DNA of 64,000 nucleotides from Streptomyces griseoincarnatus (GTDB lineage Bacteria; Actinomycetota; Actinomycetes; Streptomycetales; Streptomycetaceae), in contig BMTH01000006.1 of NCBI GenBank assembly GCA_014649575.1, positions 365,052 to 429,051 on the forward strand, given 5' to 3'. Of this stretch, positions 9,222 to 17,374 are shown piece by piece. Numbering within the stretch: position 1 is the first letter of the stretch; every line of letters begins with the position of its first letter. The notes below the pieces were generated by a model. That model worked only from the letters and a program-made list of their open reading frames with translations. It did not search any database and was not told the DNA's origin. Position numbers and translations under genes: made by a program.

Positions 9222-9755
9222 GTGCTGCGCGGAAGGACCCGGCGCGGCCGCGGGGCGTACGTCACCGACGACGACCCGCTGGACGCGGCGCAGGAGCGCC
9301 GGGTGCGGGCGGTGCTCGCACTCGGGGGAGTGCCGCAGGCGGACCTGCCGGACGGGGTGCAGCAGGTCCGCCTGCGGCTGCTGGAGCGCGCCGCGAGCGG
9401 CAGGGAGGCGCCCCGGGACGTCTCGGCGTGGGCGGCGGTCGTCGCCTCCAACCTCGCCATGGACTGGCACCGGGCGAAACGGCGGCAGGAACGGCTGGGG
9501 GAGCGGCTGGCCGCGCTGCGGCCCGCCCAGGCCCCGTCCGGCGAGGAGACCAGCGTGCTGTCGCTGGCCGTCGCCCGGGGCCTGGACGCGCTGCCCGACG
9601 CGCAGCGCCAGGTCGTCGTGCTGCGCTTCTACGCCGACCTGCCGGTGCGCTCCATAGCCGAGCAGCTCGGCGTTCCGGAGGGCACGGTCAAGAGCAGGCT
9701 GCACACGGCCGTACGGGCCTTGCGCGCCCGCCTGCACGAGGACGAGGTGGTGTGA
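9222..9755 (+). CDS. Sigma-70 family (ECF/SigE-type) RNA polymerase sigma factor
   Basis: A 177-residue sigma factor. Region 2 (~35-85) includes DVSAWAAVVASNLAMDWHRAKR, the core-binding/-10 helix, and region 4 (~115-170) holds LPDAQRQVVVLRFYADLPV and the helix-turn-helix IAEQLGVPEGTVKSRLHTAV. GTG 9222 follows GAGGGGGGTGAGC. One base separates its stop from the next gene, which encodes a single-pass membrane protein likely to act as its anti-sigma partner. The stimulus is unknown. Confidence 0.88.
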   Translation: MLRGRTRRGRGAYVTDDDPLDAAQERRVRAVLALGGVPQADLPDGVQQVRLRLLERAASGREAPRDVSAWAAVVASNLAMDWHRAKRRQERLGERLAALRPAQAPSGEETSVLSLAVARGLDALPDAQRQVVVLRFYADLPVRSIAEQLGVPEGTVKSRLHTAVRALRARLHEDEVV

Positions 9756-9756
9756 C

Positions 9757-10599
9757 GTGACCGCCCACGACAACAACGGCGAGCGCGACCCGGCCCGTGC
9801 GGGGCACGAGCCCCCTCGGCACGACGCGCCCGGGCCGGACGGGGGGGAGCGGCATCCGTCGGACGCCCTTGCGGTGGCCCTGTTCGGGGAGGAGCTTCCC
9901 GAGGGCGCGCGGGAGGACGCCGGGTTCCTCGCGGCGCGGGACGCGGCCCTCGCGGACCTCGCGGTGCTGGGCGAGCAGCTCACGCTGATCGGGGACGCGC
10001 TGGCGGGGCGAGAGGAGGCCGCTCCGGCCGGGGAGCGGCCGGACCCCGAGGCCGGGACGGGGGCGCGTCCCCCGCAGACCGCGCCCGCCGCGCTGAGCCC
10101 GCCGGCACGCCGGCGCTCCCGGTACCGGCCGGTGCGGCTCGCGCTCGGCGGACTCGCCGCCGCCGCGGCGGCCGGCCTGGTCCTCGGCACGGGCTGGCTC
10201 GTGGCCCGGACCGGCCCCACGGCCGACTCCGCGGGCCCCGGGTTCGCCTCGGACGCCAAGGAGGACAGCGGCTCCGCCGCCTTCGGCCCCCGTTACCTGG
10301 CGTGCGCCCGCCTCGTCGCCGAGGGCAGGGTCACGGAGCTGGAGGAGGTGCCGGGCACCGGCGGCGTCCAGCGGGTCACACTGGCGGCGAGCCGGTACTA
10401 CAAGGGGGGCGGCCCGGTGACCTTCCTCCGGGACGACGCGGCGGGCGTCCCGCTGCGCCTGGGCGACCAGGTGCTGGTCGGCCTGTCCCCCGGCCTCGCC
10501 CACCCGGACCGGACGGTCGTCGGCGAGGCGGACATCGCCCCCGCCCGGGCCGGGATCGTCGCCGCGCTCCCCGCCTCGCGCGGCACGAGCTGCGGCTGA
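9757..10599 (+). CDS. Membrane-anchored putative anti-sigma factor
   Basis: A 280-residue protein with no recognised domain. Residues 1-125 are cytoplasmic-like, with a short helical stretch (DALAVALFGEELPEG to ALADLAVLGEQLTLIGDAL) rather than a zinc-binding anti-sigma domain; 127-149 is one membrane helix (LALGGLAAAAAAGLVLGTGW); the remainder is outside, containing a beta-rich segment (RVTLAASRYYKGGGPVTFL) and two cysteines, YLACAR and the C-terminal SCG. The gene starts one base after the sigma-factor stop, so the pair is coupled. By position and topology it is likely the regulator that holds the sigma factor, but this is inference. Confidence 0.75.
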   Translation: MTAHDNNGERDPARAGHEPPRHDAPGPDGGERHPSDALAVALFGEELPEGAREDAGFLAARDAALADLAVLGEQLTLIGDALAGREEAAPAGERPDPEAGTGARPPQTAPAALSPPARRRSRYRPVRLALGGLAAAAAAGLVLGTGWLVARTGPTADSAGPGFASDAKEDSGSAAFGPRYLACARLVAEGRVTELEEVPGTGGVQRVTLAASRYYKGGGPVTFLRDDAAGVPLRLGDQVLVGLSPGLAHPDRTVVGEADIAPARAGIVAALPASRGTSCG

Positions 10600-10617
10600 G
10601 CGGGGCGGACACGGCGG

Positions 10618-10649
10618 AGGGGCGGGCGCCCGTACGGACACCCGCCCCT
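10618..10649. terminator. Bidirectional terminator hairpin
   Basis: AGGGGCGGG pairs with CCCGCCCCT across a 14-base loop between the membrane protein and the convergent protease gene. Confidence 0.7.
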
Positions 10650-10667
10650 GCTGTTCGATCCGGTCCG

Positions 10668-13600
10668 TTACCCGACGACCTTCTCGATCGCCACGTTGCC
10701 GATGCCCGCGACCGTGCCGCGCGCGTTCACCAGCTGCACGCGGCCGAAGAACGCGCGTCCCTCGGGAGCCGCGGCGGCGACGGTGACCTCGCCGGAGACG
10801 GCGGCCTCGGCGCCCGTGCCCAGCTTCACCGGCGCGGACTCGTCGACGGTGACGGTGCCGAGCGTGGCGGAGAAGAACACGTCCAGGTAGTCGTACTCCG
10901 TCGTGCCGGCCGGGACCGAGTAGCCGTCCACCTCGACGGTGTACGTGCCGGCCTTCGGGGCGGCGATGGAGACGGACTCCTCCGAGTCGCCGTCCGCGGA
11001 CTGCGCGACCCGGTTGCCGGCCTCGTCGTACACGGCCAGGTCCAGGTCGGCGGCGGTGTCGGAGACGTTGCCGATGGACACGTCCAGCGACGCGGCGCCC
11101 TCGGGCACCTCGACCGTGGTGGTGTGGACGTCACCCGTGCCGATCGAGGGGCGGGCCGTCTTCGACGAGCCGAGCGGGCCGCCGACCAGCTTGCCGTCGA
11201 TCGCGGCGGCCTCGTTGGTCACCGTCCACTCGACGGAGGCCGGGGTGCCGACCTCCGCCTCGGGCACCGTGACGGTCTCCGGGTCGAAGGCCGCGCCGAG
11301 CACCGCGACGTCCAGCTTGTACGGGTTGTCGAGCAGCGGCGAGGTGCGGCGCGACTCGACCTCGATCTCCCAGACACCCGGCTGCGGGTTCGCGTACGAC
11401 CGCACGTCGGGGCGGCAGGTGTTCGCCGGGTTGCTGTAGTTCGGGTAGCAGTTGACCGTCGAGGTCGGGTCGGCCGGCACACCGTACGGGTGGATGGAGA
11501 TGAACCGGGTCTGGCTCGTCGCCTTCAGCCCGCTCATCGCGACCTCCAGCGTCTTCGCGCCCTCGGGCACGGTGACGAAGTAGGAGGTGGTGCTGTTGCG
11601 CTGGGCGGTGCCCTTCGCCGAGTAGGTGTACTTCAGCGGGGTGGAGACGACCACGGTGGTGAGGATCTGCCGGTCCACGCCCTCGGTGCGCGGGTCGTCG
11701 ACCTCGAGGATCGCGCTCTTGATGCCGGCCGTGCGGGACTGGGCCTGGACCTTGACGGTGACCGGCTTGTTCAGCGGCAGCGAGACCTTGCTGCCGCCGA
11801 CGACGCGGAAGGCGCGGTCCGCGTTGTTCGCCAGGTCCAGCTCGTGGCGGACGGCGCGGTCCGGGCCGGACGTACGGGTGATCGTGATGTCGTACGTCTT
11901 CTTCTGGCCGGCCTTCAGGCCGCCCTCACGGTCGTACAGACCCGTGCCGTATCCGGGGGTCTTCAGGAACTGGTCGATCGCGGTGTCGACCGGCGCCTTC
12001 ACCGTGTACTCGTGCGCGGTGGCGCCCTTGCGGATCGCCTTCCAGGCGTCCACGACGTCGATCAGGCCCGCGCCCTCCTCGTAGGCCTGCACACCCTTGA
12101 TGTGCCGGGCGGTGGAGGTGAGGGCGGTGCGCAGCGTCGCCGGGGTGAGGTCGATGCGCTGCTGCTTCGCGGCGGACAGCAGCAGGGCGGAGGCGCCGGC
12201 GGCCTGCGGGGAGGCCATCGAGGTGCCCTGGAGCATGCCGTAGCCGGCCGGCAGGGAGTAGCCCGCCTCGGCGACCGGGGCGCCCGGCAGCCAGGTCTGG
12301 ATGGTGTTGACGGCCGCGCCGGGCGCGGTCAGGGTCGGCGTGAAGCCGCCGTCCTCACGCGGGCCGCGCGAGGAGAACGGCATCATCGCGTACTTGGTCT
12401 TCACCTCGGAGCCGTAGTTGGCGGCCCAGGTCTCCTTGGAGACGGACGCGCCGACCGAGATGACCTTGTCGGCCAGGGCGGGGTCGCCGATGGTGTTGGC
12501 GCCGGGGCCGGAGTTGCCCGCGGAGATGACCAGCTGGACGCCGTAGGTGTCGATCAGCCGGTTGTACAGCTCGGCGCGGGCGTTGTTGCCGTCGTTCAGC
12601 GCCGGCAGACCGCCGATGGACATGTTCACGATGTCGACGCCGCGCTTGGTGACGAGGTCGATCATGCCCTCGGTCAGGGCGACGTTGGTGCAGCCGCCGG
12701 ACCAGGTGCAGGCGCGGGAGGAGACCAGTTTCGCGCCGGGCGCCGCGCCGTTCATCCGCCCGCCGAACAGGCCGTTGGCGGCGGTGATGCCGGCCACGTG
12801 CGAGCCGTGCGAGCCCTCGATGACACCGATGTTGACGAAGTCGGCCTTCTGGCCGATCCAGTCGCCGCCGTAGGGGTCCATCGGGACGTCCTTGCGGATC
12901 TCCACGACGAACGGCTGGCGCTCGGCGACGTCGGTCTTCGGGTCGTCGGTGCCGAAGTAGCCGATCTGGAAGCCGTCCTTGTACGGCTTCATCGGGGTGT
13001 CGTCCGAGAAGTCCTGGTTGTTGTTCAGGTCGACGCGGACCGTGCCGGCGGCCGGGTCGTAGAGGACGCCCCAGACGTCGGTGGTGTCGCCGTCGCGGTT
13101 GGCGTCGCCGGCCGCGTCGCCGCCCGTGGTGTACGACTCGCGGAAGAGGCTGACCTGGTAGGAGCCCTGCGGGGCCTTCCAGGTGGCGCCGCCGTAGGTG
13201 AAGGCCGGGCCGGAGACCGCGTTGACCATGGGGCGCCAGGTCTGGTCGCCGTCGACGATCGGGTCGGTCGCCGTGACCCAGTCGACGATCTTGCGCTCGC
13301 CGGTGGTGGTCCGCTGCAGCGCGGGGTGGCCGAGGTCGACGCCGGAGTCGAGGATGCCGATGGTGACGCCGCGGCCGTCCGCCTTGGGGTTCTTCTTCAC
13401 GAAGTCCACGGCGCCCGTCTCGAAGGACGGGTTGTACGGGTTCTTCGCGGGCGTCTTCCGGTCCGGGGCGGGGTAGCTCTTGACGCTCTTTCCCTTGCCC
13501 TTGGCGGCCTTGGTGGTGTCACCGGCCGGGGTGGGGTCGTCGAGCGGGATCTCGTCGCGCAGGTCGACGCCGTGCACGGTGGAGAGCTTGGTGGCGGCGG

Positions 13601-13985
13601 CGATGGCCGCGTCGGCCTTGCCGGTGGGCACGGTGGCGCGGACGTAACCGAGCTTGTCGTCCGAGCGGCCGACCGAGGCGCCCCTGACGGACTCGATCTC
13701 CTCGGTGACCTGGGCGGTCTTGCCGGGAGCCGTGGCGATCATCATCGTGACGTGCTTGGCGCCACCGGCCTTGGCCTCGGCGAGCAGTTCAGCGTCGTGC
13801 GAGCCGAGCTTGTCGTGGGCGGACTTGACGTCCGCGTCGGCGGGGGCGGCGGCCGGGCTGTCGGCGGCGAGCGCCAGCGGGACCGGCCCGGCCGCGGAGA
13901 GCGCGGCGACGAGACCGGCGGCGACGGCTATGCGGGCCGCGCGTCTGGTGCCCGATATGGGGGCGCGCTGCGGGGAGTTGGTCAT
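10668..13985 (-). CDS. Large secreted subtilisin-like serine protease (S8)
   Basis: A 1105-residue exported protease. Residues 1-40 are a signal peptide (RRAARIAVAAGLVAALSAAG, cut near LALA-AD), followed by an I9-like propeptide region. The catalytic triad is visible: Asp ~213 in GILDSGVDLGHPAL, His ~393 in GSHGSHVAGITA, Ser ~589 in LQGTSMASPQAAGAS, with oxyanion Asn ~491 in SAGNSGPG. The ~180-residue gap between Asp and His is far larger than in subtilisin. Residues ~640-1105 form beta-rich domains probably used for substrate or wall binding. ATG 13985 was chosen for the AAGGGA before it and because it opens directly on the signal peptide; two earlier starts exist. Confidence 0.92.
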   Translation of the reverse strand: MTNSPQRAPISGTRRAARIAVAAGLVAALSAAGPVPLALAADSPAAAPADADVKSAHDKLGSHDAELLAEAKAGGAKHVTMMIATAPGKTAQVTEEIESVRGASVGRSDDKLGYVRATVPTGKADAAIAAATKLSTVHGVDLRDEIPLDDPTPAGDTTKAAKGKGKSVKSYPAPDRKTPAKNPYNPSFETGAVDFVKKNPKADGRGVTIGILDSGVDLGHPALQRTTTGERKIVDWVTATDPIVDGDQTWRPMVNAVSGPAFTYGGATWKAPQGSYQVSLFRESYTTGGDAAGDANRDGDTTDVWGVLYDPAAGTVRVDLNNNQDFSDDTPMKPYKDGFQIGYFGTDDPKTDVAERQPFVVEIRKDVPMDPYGGDWIGQKADFVNIGVIEGSHGSHVAGITAANGLFGGRMNGAAPGAKLVSSRACTWSGGCTNVALTEGMIDLVTKRGVDIVNMSIGGLPALNDGNNARAELYNRLIDTYGVQLVISAGNSGPGANTIGDPALADKVISVGASVSKETWAANYGSEVKTKYAMMPFSSRGPREDGGFTPTLTAPGAAVNTIQTWLPGAPVAEAGYSLPAGYGMLQGTSMASPQAAGASALLLSAAKQQRIDLTPATLRTALTSTARHIKGVQAYEEGAGLIDVVDAWKAIRKGATAHEYTVKAPVDTAIDQFLKTPGYGTGLYDREGGLKAGQKKTYDITITRTSGPDRAVRHELDLANNADRAFRVVGGSKVSLPLNKPVTVKVQAQSRTAGIKSAILEVDDPRTEGVDRQILTTVVVSTPLKYTYSAKGTAQRNSTTSYFVTVPEGAKTLEVAMSGLKATSQTRFISIHPYGVPADPTSTVNCYPNYSNPANTCRPDVRSYANPQPGVWEIEVESRRTSPLLDNPYKLDVAVLGAAFDPETVTVPEAEVGTPASVEWTVTNEAAAIDGKLVGGPLGSSKTARPSIGTGDVHTTTVEVPEGAASLDVSIGNVSDTAADLDLAVYDEAGNRVAQSADGDSEESVSIAAPKAGTYTVEVDGYSVPAGTTEYDYLDVFFSATLGTVTVDESAPVKLGTGAEAAVSGEVTVAAAAPEGRAFFGRVQLVNARGTVAGIGNVAIEKVVG

Positions 13986-14268
13986 CGGCATCCCTTGCAA
14001 GGAGCGAACGATCGGGAGCGGCCAGGGGTGATCGTTCCTGGTCGCGGGGGTCCGGAAGTGCACTACCGGACGATCGATGAGCTTCGCGTAAAGGGCCTTT
14101 GTTTGGCGAGGGTTGGCCGGAAGGCCGGAAGAGGTGTGGGGAAAACCCCCGGTGCGCGTAAGGGGAGTTCGCGCCCGAAGCGGACAAGTCCGTCATGTTC
14201 GTGCGGGGTGGGTGTCCACAGTGCGGACCCGCCCGAACGCTCCCCTGCGCGCCCGGGGTGGTCCGGGT

Positions 14269-14274
14269 TACCGT
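14269..14274 (+). promoter_or_regulatory. -10 box of Nudix gene, leaderless arrangement
   Basis: TACCGT ends six bases before the ATG at 14281, and no ribosome binding site is visible. The rest of 13986-14280 holds the protease promoter region and no gene. Confidence 0.4.
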
Positions 14275-14280
14275 CCGGCG

Positions 14281-14739
14281 ATGCGACGGACGTTGAGGGT
14301 GGCGGCCTACGCCGTGGTGGTGCGCGACGGACAGCTCCTGCTCGCCCGGGCGCGGGACGACGACGGCCGCCCCGAATGGGTGCTGCCGGGCGGCGGCATG
14401 GAACACGGCGAGGACCCCTACGACACCGTGCGGCGCGAACTGGAGGAGGAGACCGGCTACCTCGTCGAGGTCACCGGGTTCCTCGGGGTCGACTCCAGCC
14501 GCCGCACCCTGTCCGGCCGCTTCCGCCGCCCGGTCGACCACCAGGGCCTGCGGCTGCTCTACGAGGGACGGGTCGCAGGAGGGGAGCTCCGGGACGAGAT
14601 CGGCGGCTCCACCGAACTCGCCGCCTGGCATCCCCTCGACGCCGTCCCCGGCCTCGCCCGCATCGGCCTGATCGACACCGCCCTGCGGCTGTGGCGCGAA
14701 CGCCCCGCGTCGGGACACCTGGAAGCGGGCCGCGGGTGA
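14281..14739 (+). CDS. Nudix hydrolase
   Basis: A 152-residue hydrolase of nucleoside-diphosphate-linked compounds. The complete Nudix box is present: GGMEHGEDPYDTVRRELEEE, followed by TGY, matching G-x5-E-x7-R-E-x2-E-E-x-G. Glu residues of the RELEEE segment bind the metal. The specific substrate cannot be told. The start ATG 14281 is set by the family's N-terminus and the -10 box just before it. It is followed after 122 bases by a secreted hydrolase gene in the same direction. Confidence 0.9.
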   Translation: MRRTLRVAAYAVVVRDGQLLLARARDDDGRPEWVLPGGGMEHGEDPYDTVRRELEEETGYLVEVTGFLGVDSSRRTLSGRFRRPVDHQGLRLLYEGRVAGGELRDEIGGSTELAAWHPLDAVPGLARIGLIDTALRLWRERPASGHLEAGRG

Positions 14740-14861
14740 CGCCCACGCGGCCGCGCGGAACGGCCGAAACCCGATCAACCGTCGCGAGCCGTGGCAACCC
14801 CGGCGCCCCTCGGCACGGTCCCTCCCCGCGACCAGGCAGGACGGACAGGGGAGGCACGAGC

Positions 14862-16019
14862 ATGCGGAAGCGGATGCGGACGACGGCGGTGGCAGCGGTG
14901 GCGGCGGCCCTTTCGGCGGCCCTCGCGGCCCCCGCGGTCGCGGCGGGGCCCGGAGCGGACCGGACGGGGGACACCGGCGACCACCGGGCCACCACCCGGG
15001 CCGTGCGGGCCGCGGTCCAGGGCGGGGTGCCCGGCGTGACACTGCGGGCGGAGGACCGGCGCGGCGTGTGGACCATCACCGCCGGGGCGGGCGACCTGCG
15101 CACGGAGCGCCCGCGCTCCCCGCGCGACCGCTACCGGGTCGGCAGCATCACCAAGACCTTCGTGGCGACGGTGCTGCTCCAGCTGGAGGCCGAGGGCAGG
15201 CTGTCGCTGGACGACACCGTCGACTCCTGGCTGCCCGGCCTCGTCACCGGCAACGGCCACGACGGCGCCCGGATCACTCTCCGGCAGCTGCTCAACCACA
15301 CCAGCGGCATCTACAACTACACGGCCGACGAGGACTTCGGCCGCACCTACTTCCTCAAGGACGGCTTCCTCGAGCACCGCTACGACACCCTCGCACCCGA
15401 GGAACTGGTGCGCGTCGCGATGTCCCACGAGCCGGACTTCGCGCCCGGCGCCGGGTGGAACTACTCCAACACCAACTACGTGCTGGCGGGCCTCGTGATC
15501 GAGAAGGCCACCGGCCGCCCCTACGGCGAGGAGATCCGCCGCCGTGTCATCAGGCCGCTGCACCTCACCGGCACCTCGGTCCCCGGCACCCGGACCGGCG
15601 TGCCCGGACCCAGCAGCCGCGCCTACGGCAAGCTCACCGAGGACGGCAGCGGACCCGTCCACGACGTCACCCGGCTCAACCCGTCCATGGCCTTCTCGGC
15701 GGGCGAGATGATCTCCGACTCCGAGGACCTCAACCGGTTCTACCGTGCCCTGCTCACCGGCCGGCTGCTGCCGAAGAAGCAACTGGACAGGATGACCGAC
15801 ACGGTGACCGTGGACGACACGCACGGCTACGGGCTGGGACTGATGAGCACCGAGCTCAGCTGCGGGGTGACCGTCTGGGGCCACGGCGGCGGCATCCACG
15901 GCTCCACCTCCGACGCCGTCACCACCCGAAGCGGGCGCCACTCCCTGGCGTTCAACTTCAACGGCGACTGGAGCGGGGACCCCGAGGCGGTGATCGACGC
16001 GGAGTACTGCGGCGACTGA
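14862..16019 (+). CDS. Secreted serine hydrolase, class C beta-lactamase/DD-peptidase (S12) family
   Basis: A 385-residue exported enzyme resembling the Streptomyces R61 D-alanyl-D-alanine carboxypeptidase. A signal peptide occupies ~1-28 (TTAVAAVAAALSAALAAPAV then AAG). The three active-site motifs are in place: S95-I-T-K in VGSITKTF, Y201-S-N in WNYSNTNYVLAG and H341-G-G in GHGGGIHG. It likely trims peptidoglycan stem peptides or hydrolyses a related amide outside the membrane. ATG 14862 has GGGAGG ten bases upstream. It is convergent to the next gene with a hairpin between. Confidence 0.92.
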   Translation: MRKRMRTTAVAAVAAALSAALAAPAVAAGPGADRTGDTGDHRATTRAVRAAVQGGVPGVTLRAEDRRGVWTITAGAGDLRTERPRSPRDRYRVGSITKTFVATVLLQLEAEGRLSLDDTVDSWLPGLVTGNGHDGARITLRQLLNHTSGIYNYTADEDFGRTYFLKDGFLEHRYDTLAPEELVRVAMSHEPDFAPGAGWNYSNTNYVLAGLVIEKATGRPYGEEIRRRVIRPLHLTGTSVPGTRTGVPGPSSRAYGKLTEDGSGPVHDVTRLNPSMAFSAGEMISDSEDLNRFYRALLTGRLLPKKQLDRMTDTVTVDDTHGYGLGLMSTELSCGVTVWGHGGGIHGSTSDAVTTRSGRHSLAFNFNGDWSGDPEAVIDAEYCGD

Positions 16020-16025
16020 TCCGTG

Positions 16026-16066
16026 GGCGGCCGCCGGGGCACACCTCGGTCCCCGGCGGTCCGCCG
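16026..16066. terminator. Bidirectional terminator hairpin
   Basis: CCGCCGGGG (16031-16039) pairs with CCCCGGCGG (16051-16059), extended imperfectly on both sides, between convergent genes. Confidence 0.6.
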
Positions 16067-16068
16067 CC

Positions 16069-17121
16069 CTAGCGGGGCAGCACGACGACGTACGCGGCCG
16101 GGTCGCGGTCCGCCGACGCCATCAGGGCCGTACGGACCACCGCCGCCTGCTGCTCCGTCGCGTCCCGCAGCTTGCGCGGGGTGATGTGCACGACCGTGAT
16201 GCCCAGACGCTCCAGGTGCTCGCGCTTGCGGGCCTGCTCCACCCACTCGGCGTCGTCCTCCGGGCGCCCGCCCGGCCGGGGCGCGCGGGTGTCCAGCTCC
16301 ACCGCCACCGCCTGCTCCGGCCAGTAGGCGTCCAGGCCGCCCAGGTGCGGGCCGCCGGGCAGACGCAGGTCCACGTTCCAGCACGGGTCCGGCAGACCGT
16401 ACTCGCGGACCATCCGGTACAGCCGCGACTCCGCGAGCGCCCGCCCCTCGGCCAGCAGCGAGTCCACCGCGTCCACCACGTGCGGGCGGTGCAGCAGCTT
16501 CGCCGCCGTCAGCTCCCGTACGACCGCCGCCGGTTCGCAGTGGCCGCCGCGCACCGCCTCCGTCAGCAGCCTGCGCACCACGACCGCGTCCTTCAGACCC
16601 GCCACCGCGTCGGCCAGCGCGCGCGGCACGGGGGCCACCGGCAGGCCCGTGACCTGCTCCGGGACCGGCAGCGCGGCGGCCCGCACGATCCGGGCGCAGC
16701 CCGTCGACCGCAGCCTGCGCAGGCGAGGCACCAGTACATCGAACGTCTCCTGGGACGGCAGCGGGGGAGCGGAGGTGAAGCCGTGCAGGGTCAGCGCGGC
16801 CAGACCGGTGATCATGGCCTCGCCGTAGGGGGATGCGGGCGGCTCGTCCCGGCCCGGCTGCAGGGGCACGCTCACGGTCCGCTCCCGGGCCGCGTAGAGC
16901 AGCACCGCGTGCAGCCGCTCCTCGCTGGTCGGCGGCCCCGGGTGCAGCAGGACCACGCCGGGCAGCAACTGCTGCCAGGGCCCGCCGGGACGGCACTGCT
17001 CCCCGGCCTCCGCGGCGGAGACGCCGTGTGCCCGCAGTTGCGTGTGGGTCAGCACACGGCGTCCTGTGCCGGCGGCGAGGTGGTGCAAGGGGCGCGGGGA
17101 GAGGGGGGTGTTGTGGTTCAT
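16069..17121 (-). CDS. AbiEi-like winged-helix plus Vsr/DUF559-like nuclease-fold protein
   Basis: A 350-residue protein. The N-terminal ~80 residues resemble the AbiEi-type winged helix common in actinobacteria (VLTHTQLRAHGVSAAEAGEQ, then QLLPGVVLLHPG). The C-terminal part resembles a PD-(D/E)xK/Vsr-type fold: LDAYWPEQAVAVELD, then EQARKREHLERLGITVVHIT. The spacing D...E-x-D supports a nuclease fold, but activity is not proven. The ATG at 17121 was chosen because upstream sequence has no coding character. Proteins of this build are frequent orphans in Streptomyces, without the AbiEii toxin, and none is encoded nearby. The role is unknown; a DNA-binding or phage-related function is possible. 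Confidence 0.7.
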   Translation of the reverse strand: MNHNTPLSPRPLHHLAAGTGRRVLTHTQLRAHGVSAAEAGEQCRPGGPWQQLLPGVVLLHPGPPTSEERLHAVLLYAARERTVSVPLQPGRDEPPASPYGEAMITGLAALTLHGFTSAPPLPSQETFDVLVPRLRRLRSTGCARIVRAAALPVPEQVTGLPVAPVPRALADAVAGLKDAVVVRRLLTEAVRGGHCEPAAVVRELTAAKLLHRPHVVDAVDSLLAEGRALAESRLYRMVREYGLPDPCWNVDLRLPGGPHLGGLDAYWPEQAVAVELDTRAPRPGGRPEDDAEWVEQARKREHLERLGITVVHITPRKLRDATEQQAAVVRTALMASADRDPAAYVVVLPR

Positions 17122-17316
17122 GACCGGCAATTTCCCGCCTCCGGCCGCCCTCCGAACCCGTGTTACACGCCCGTCGCCGAACCCGGACAACTCCGCGCTA
17201 AAGGACGCCTGTTCGGATACCGAAAGCCGCTGGTCCGATCGGGTGATGGCCCGGGGTCACGGCCTGAATGCCCCCGTTCGGTAACGGCGGTCGCACGGCC
17301 GGAGAGGCTGACGATT

Positions 17317-17355
17317 CAGCCCCTCCGGCGTTCGAGGAAGGGGGGTCCGGGGCGG
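17317..17355. repeat. Copy of a Streptomyces-type dispersed intergenic sequence
   Basis: A 39-base stretch starting CAGCCCCTCCGGCGTTCGAG and ending GTCCGGGGCGG. From memory, very similar strings recur in intergenic regions of many Streptomyces. Only one copy lies in this window, so the repeat status rests on that recollection. Confidence 0.5.
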
Positions 17356-17374
17356 TAGGTGAGGCGCGGGAGTG

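Noticed and set aside
10302..14800. A continuous open frame of more than 1400 codons on the plus strand opposite the protease
   Set aside because: It is the antisense shadow of the protease gene: high GC removes stops. Its product is Arg/Gly/Asp/Val-biased with no domain, while the protease frame has the full triad and signal peptide. Only the part from 14862 (serine hydrolase) is real.
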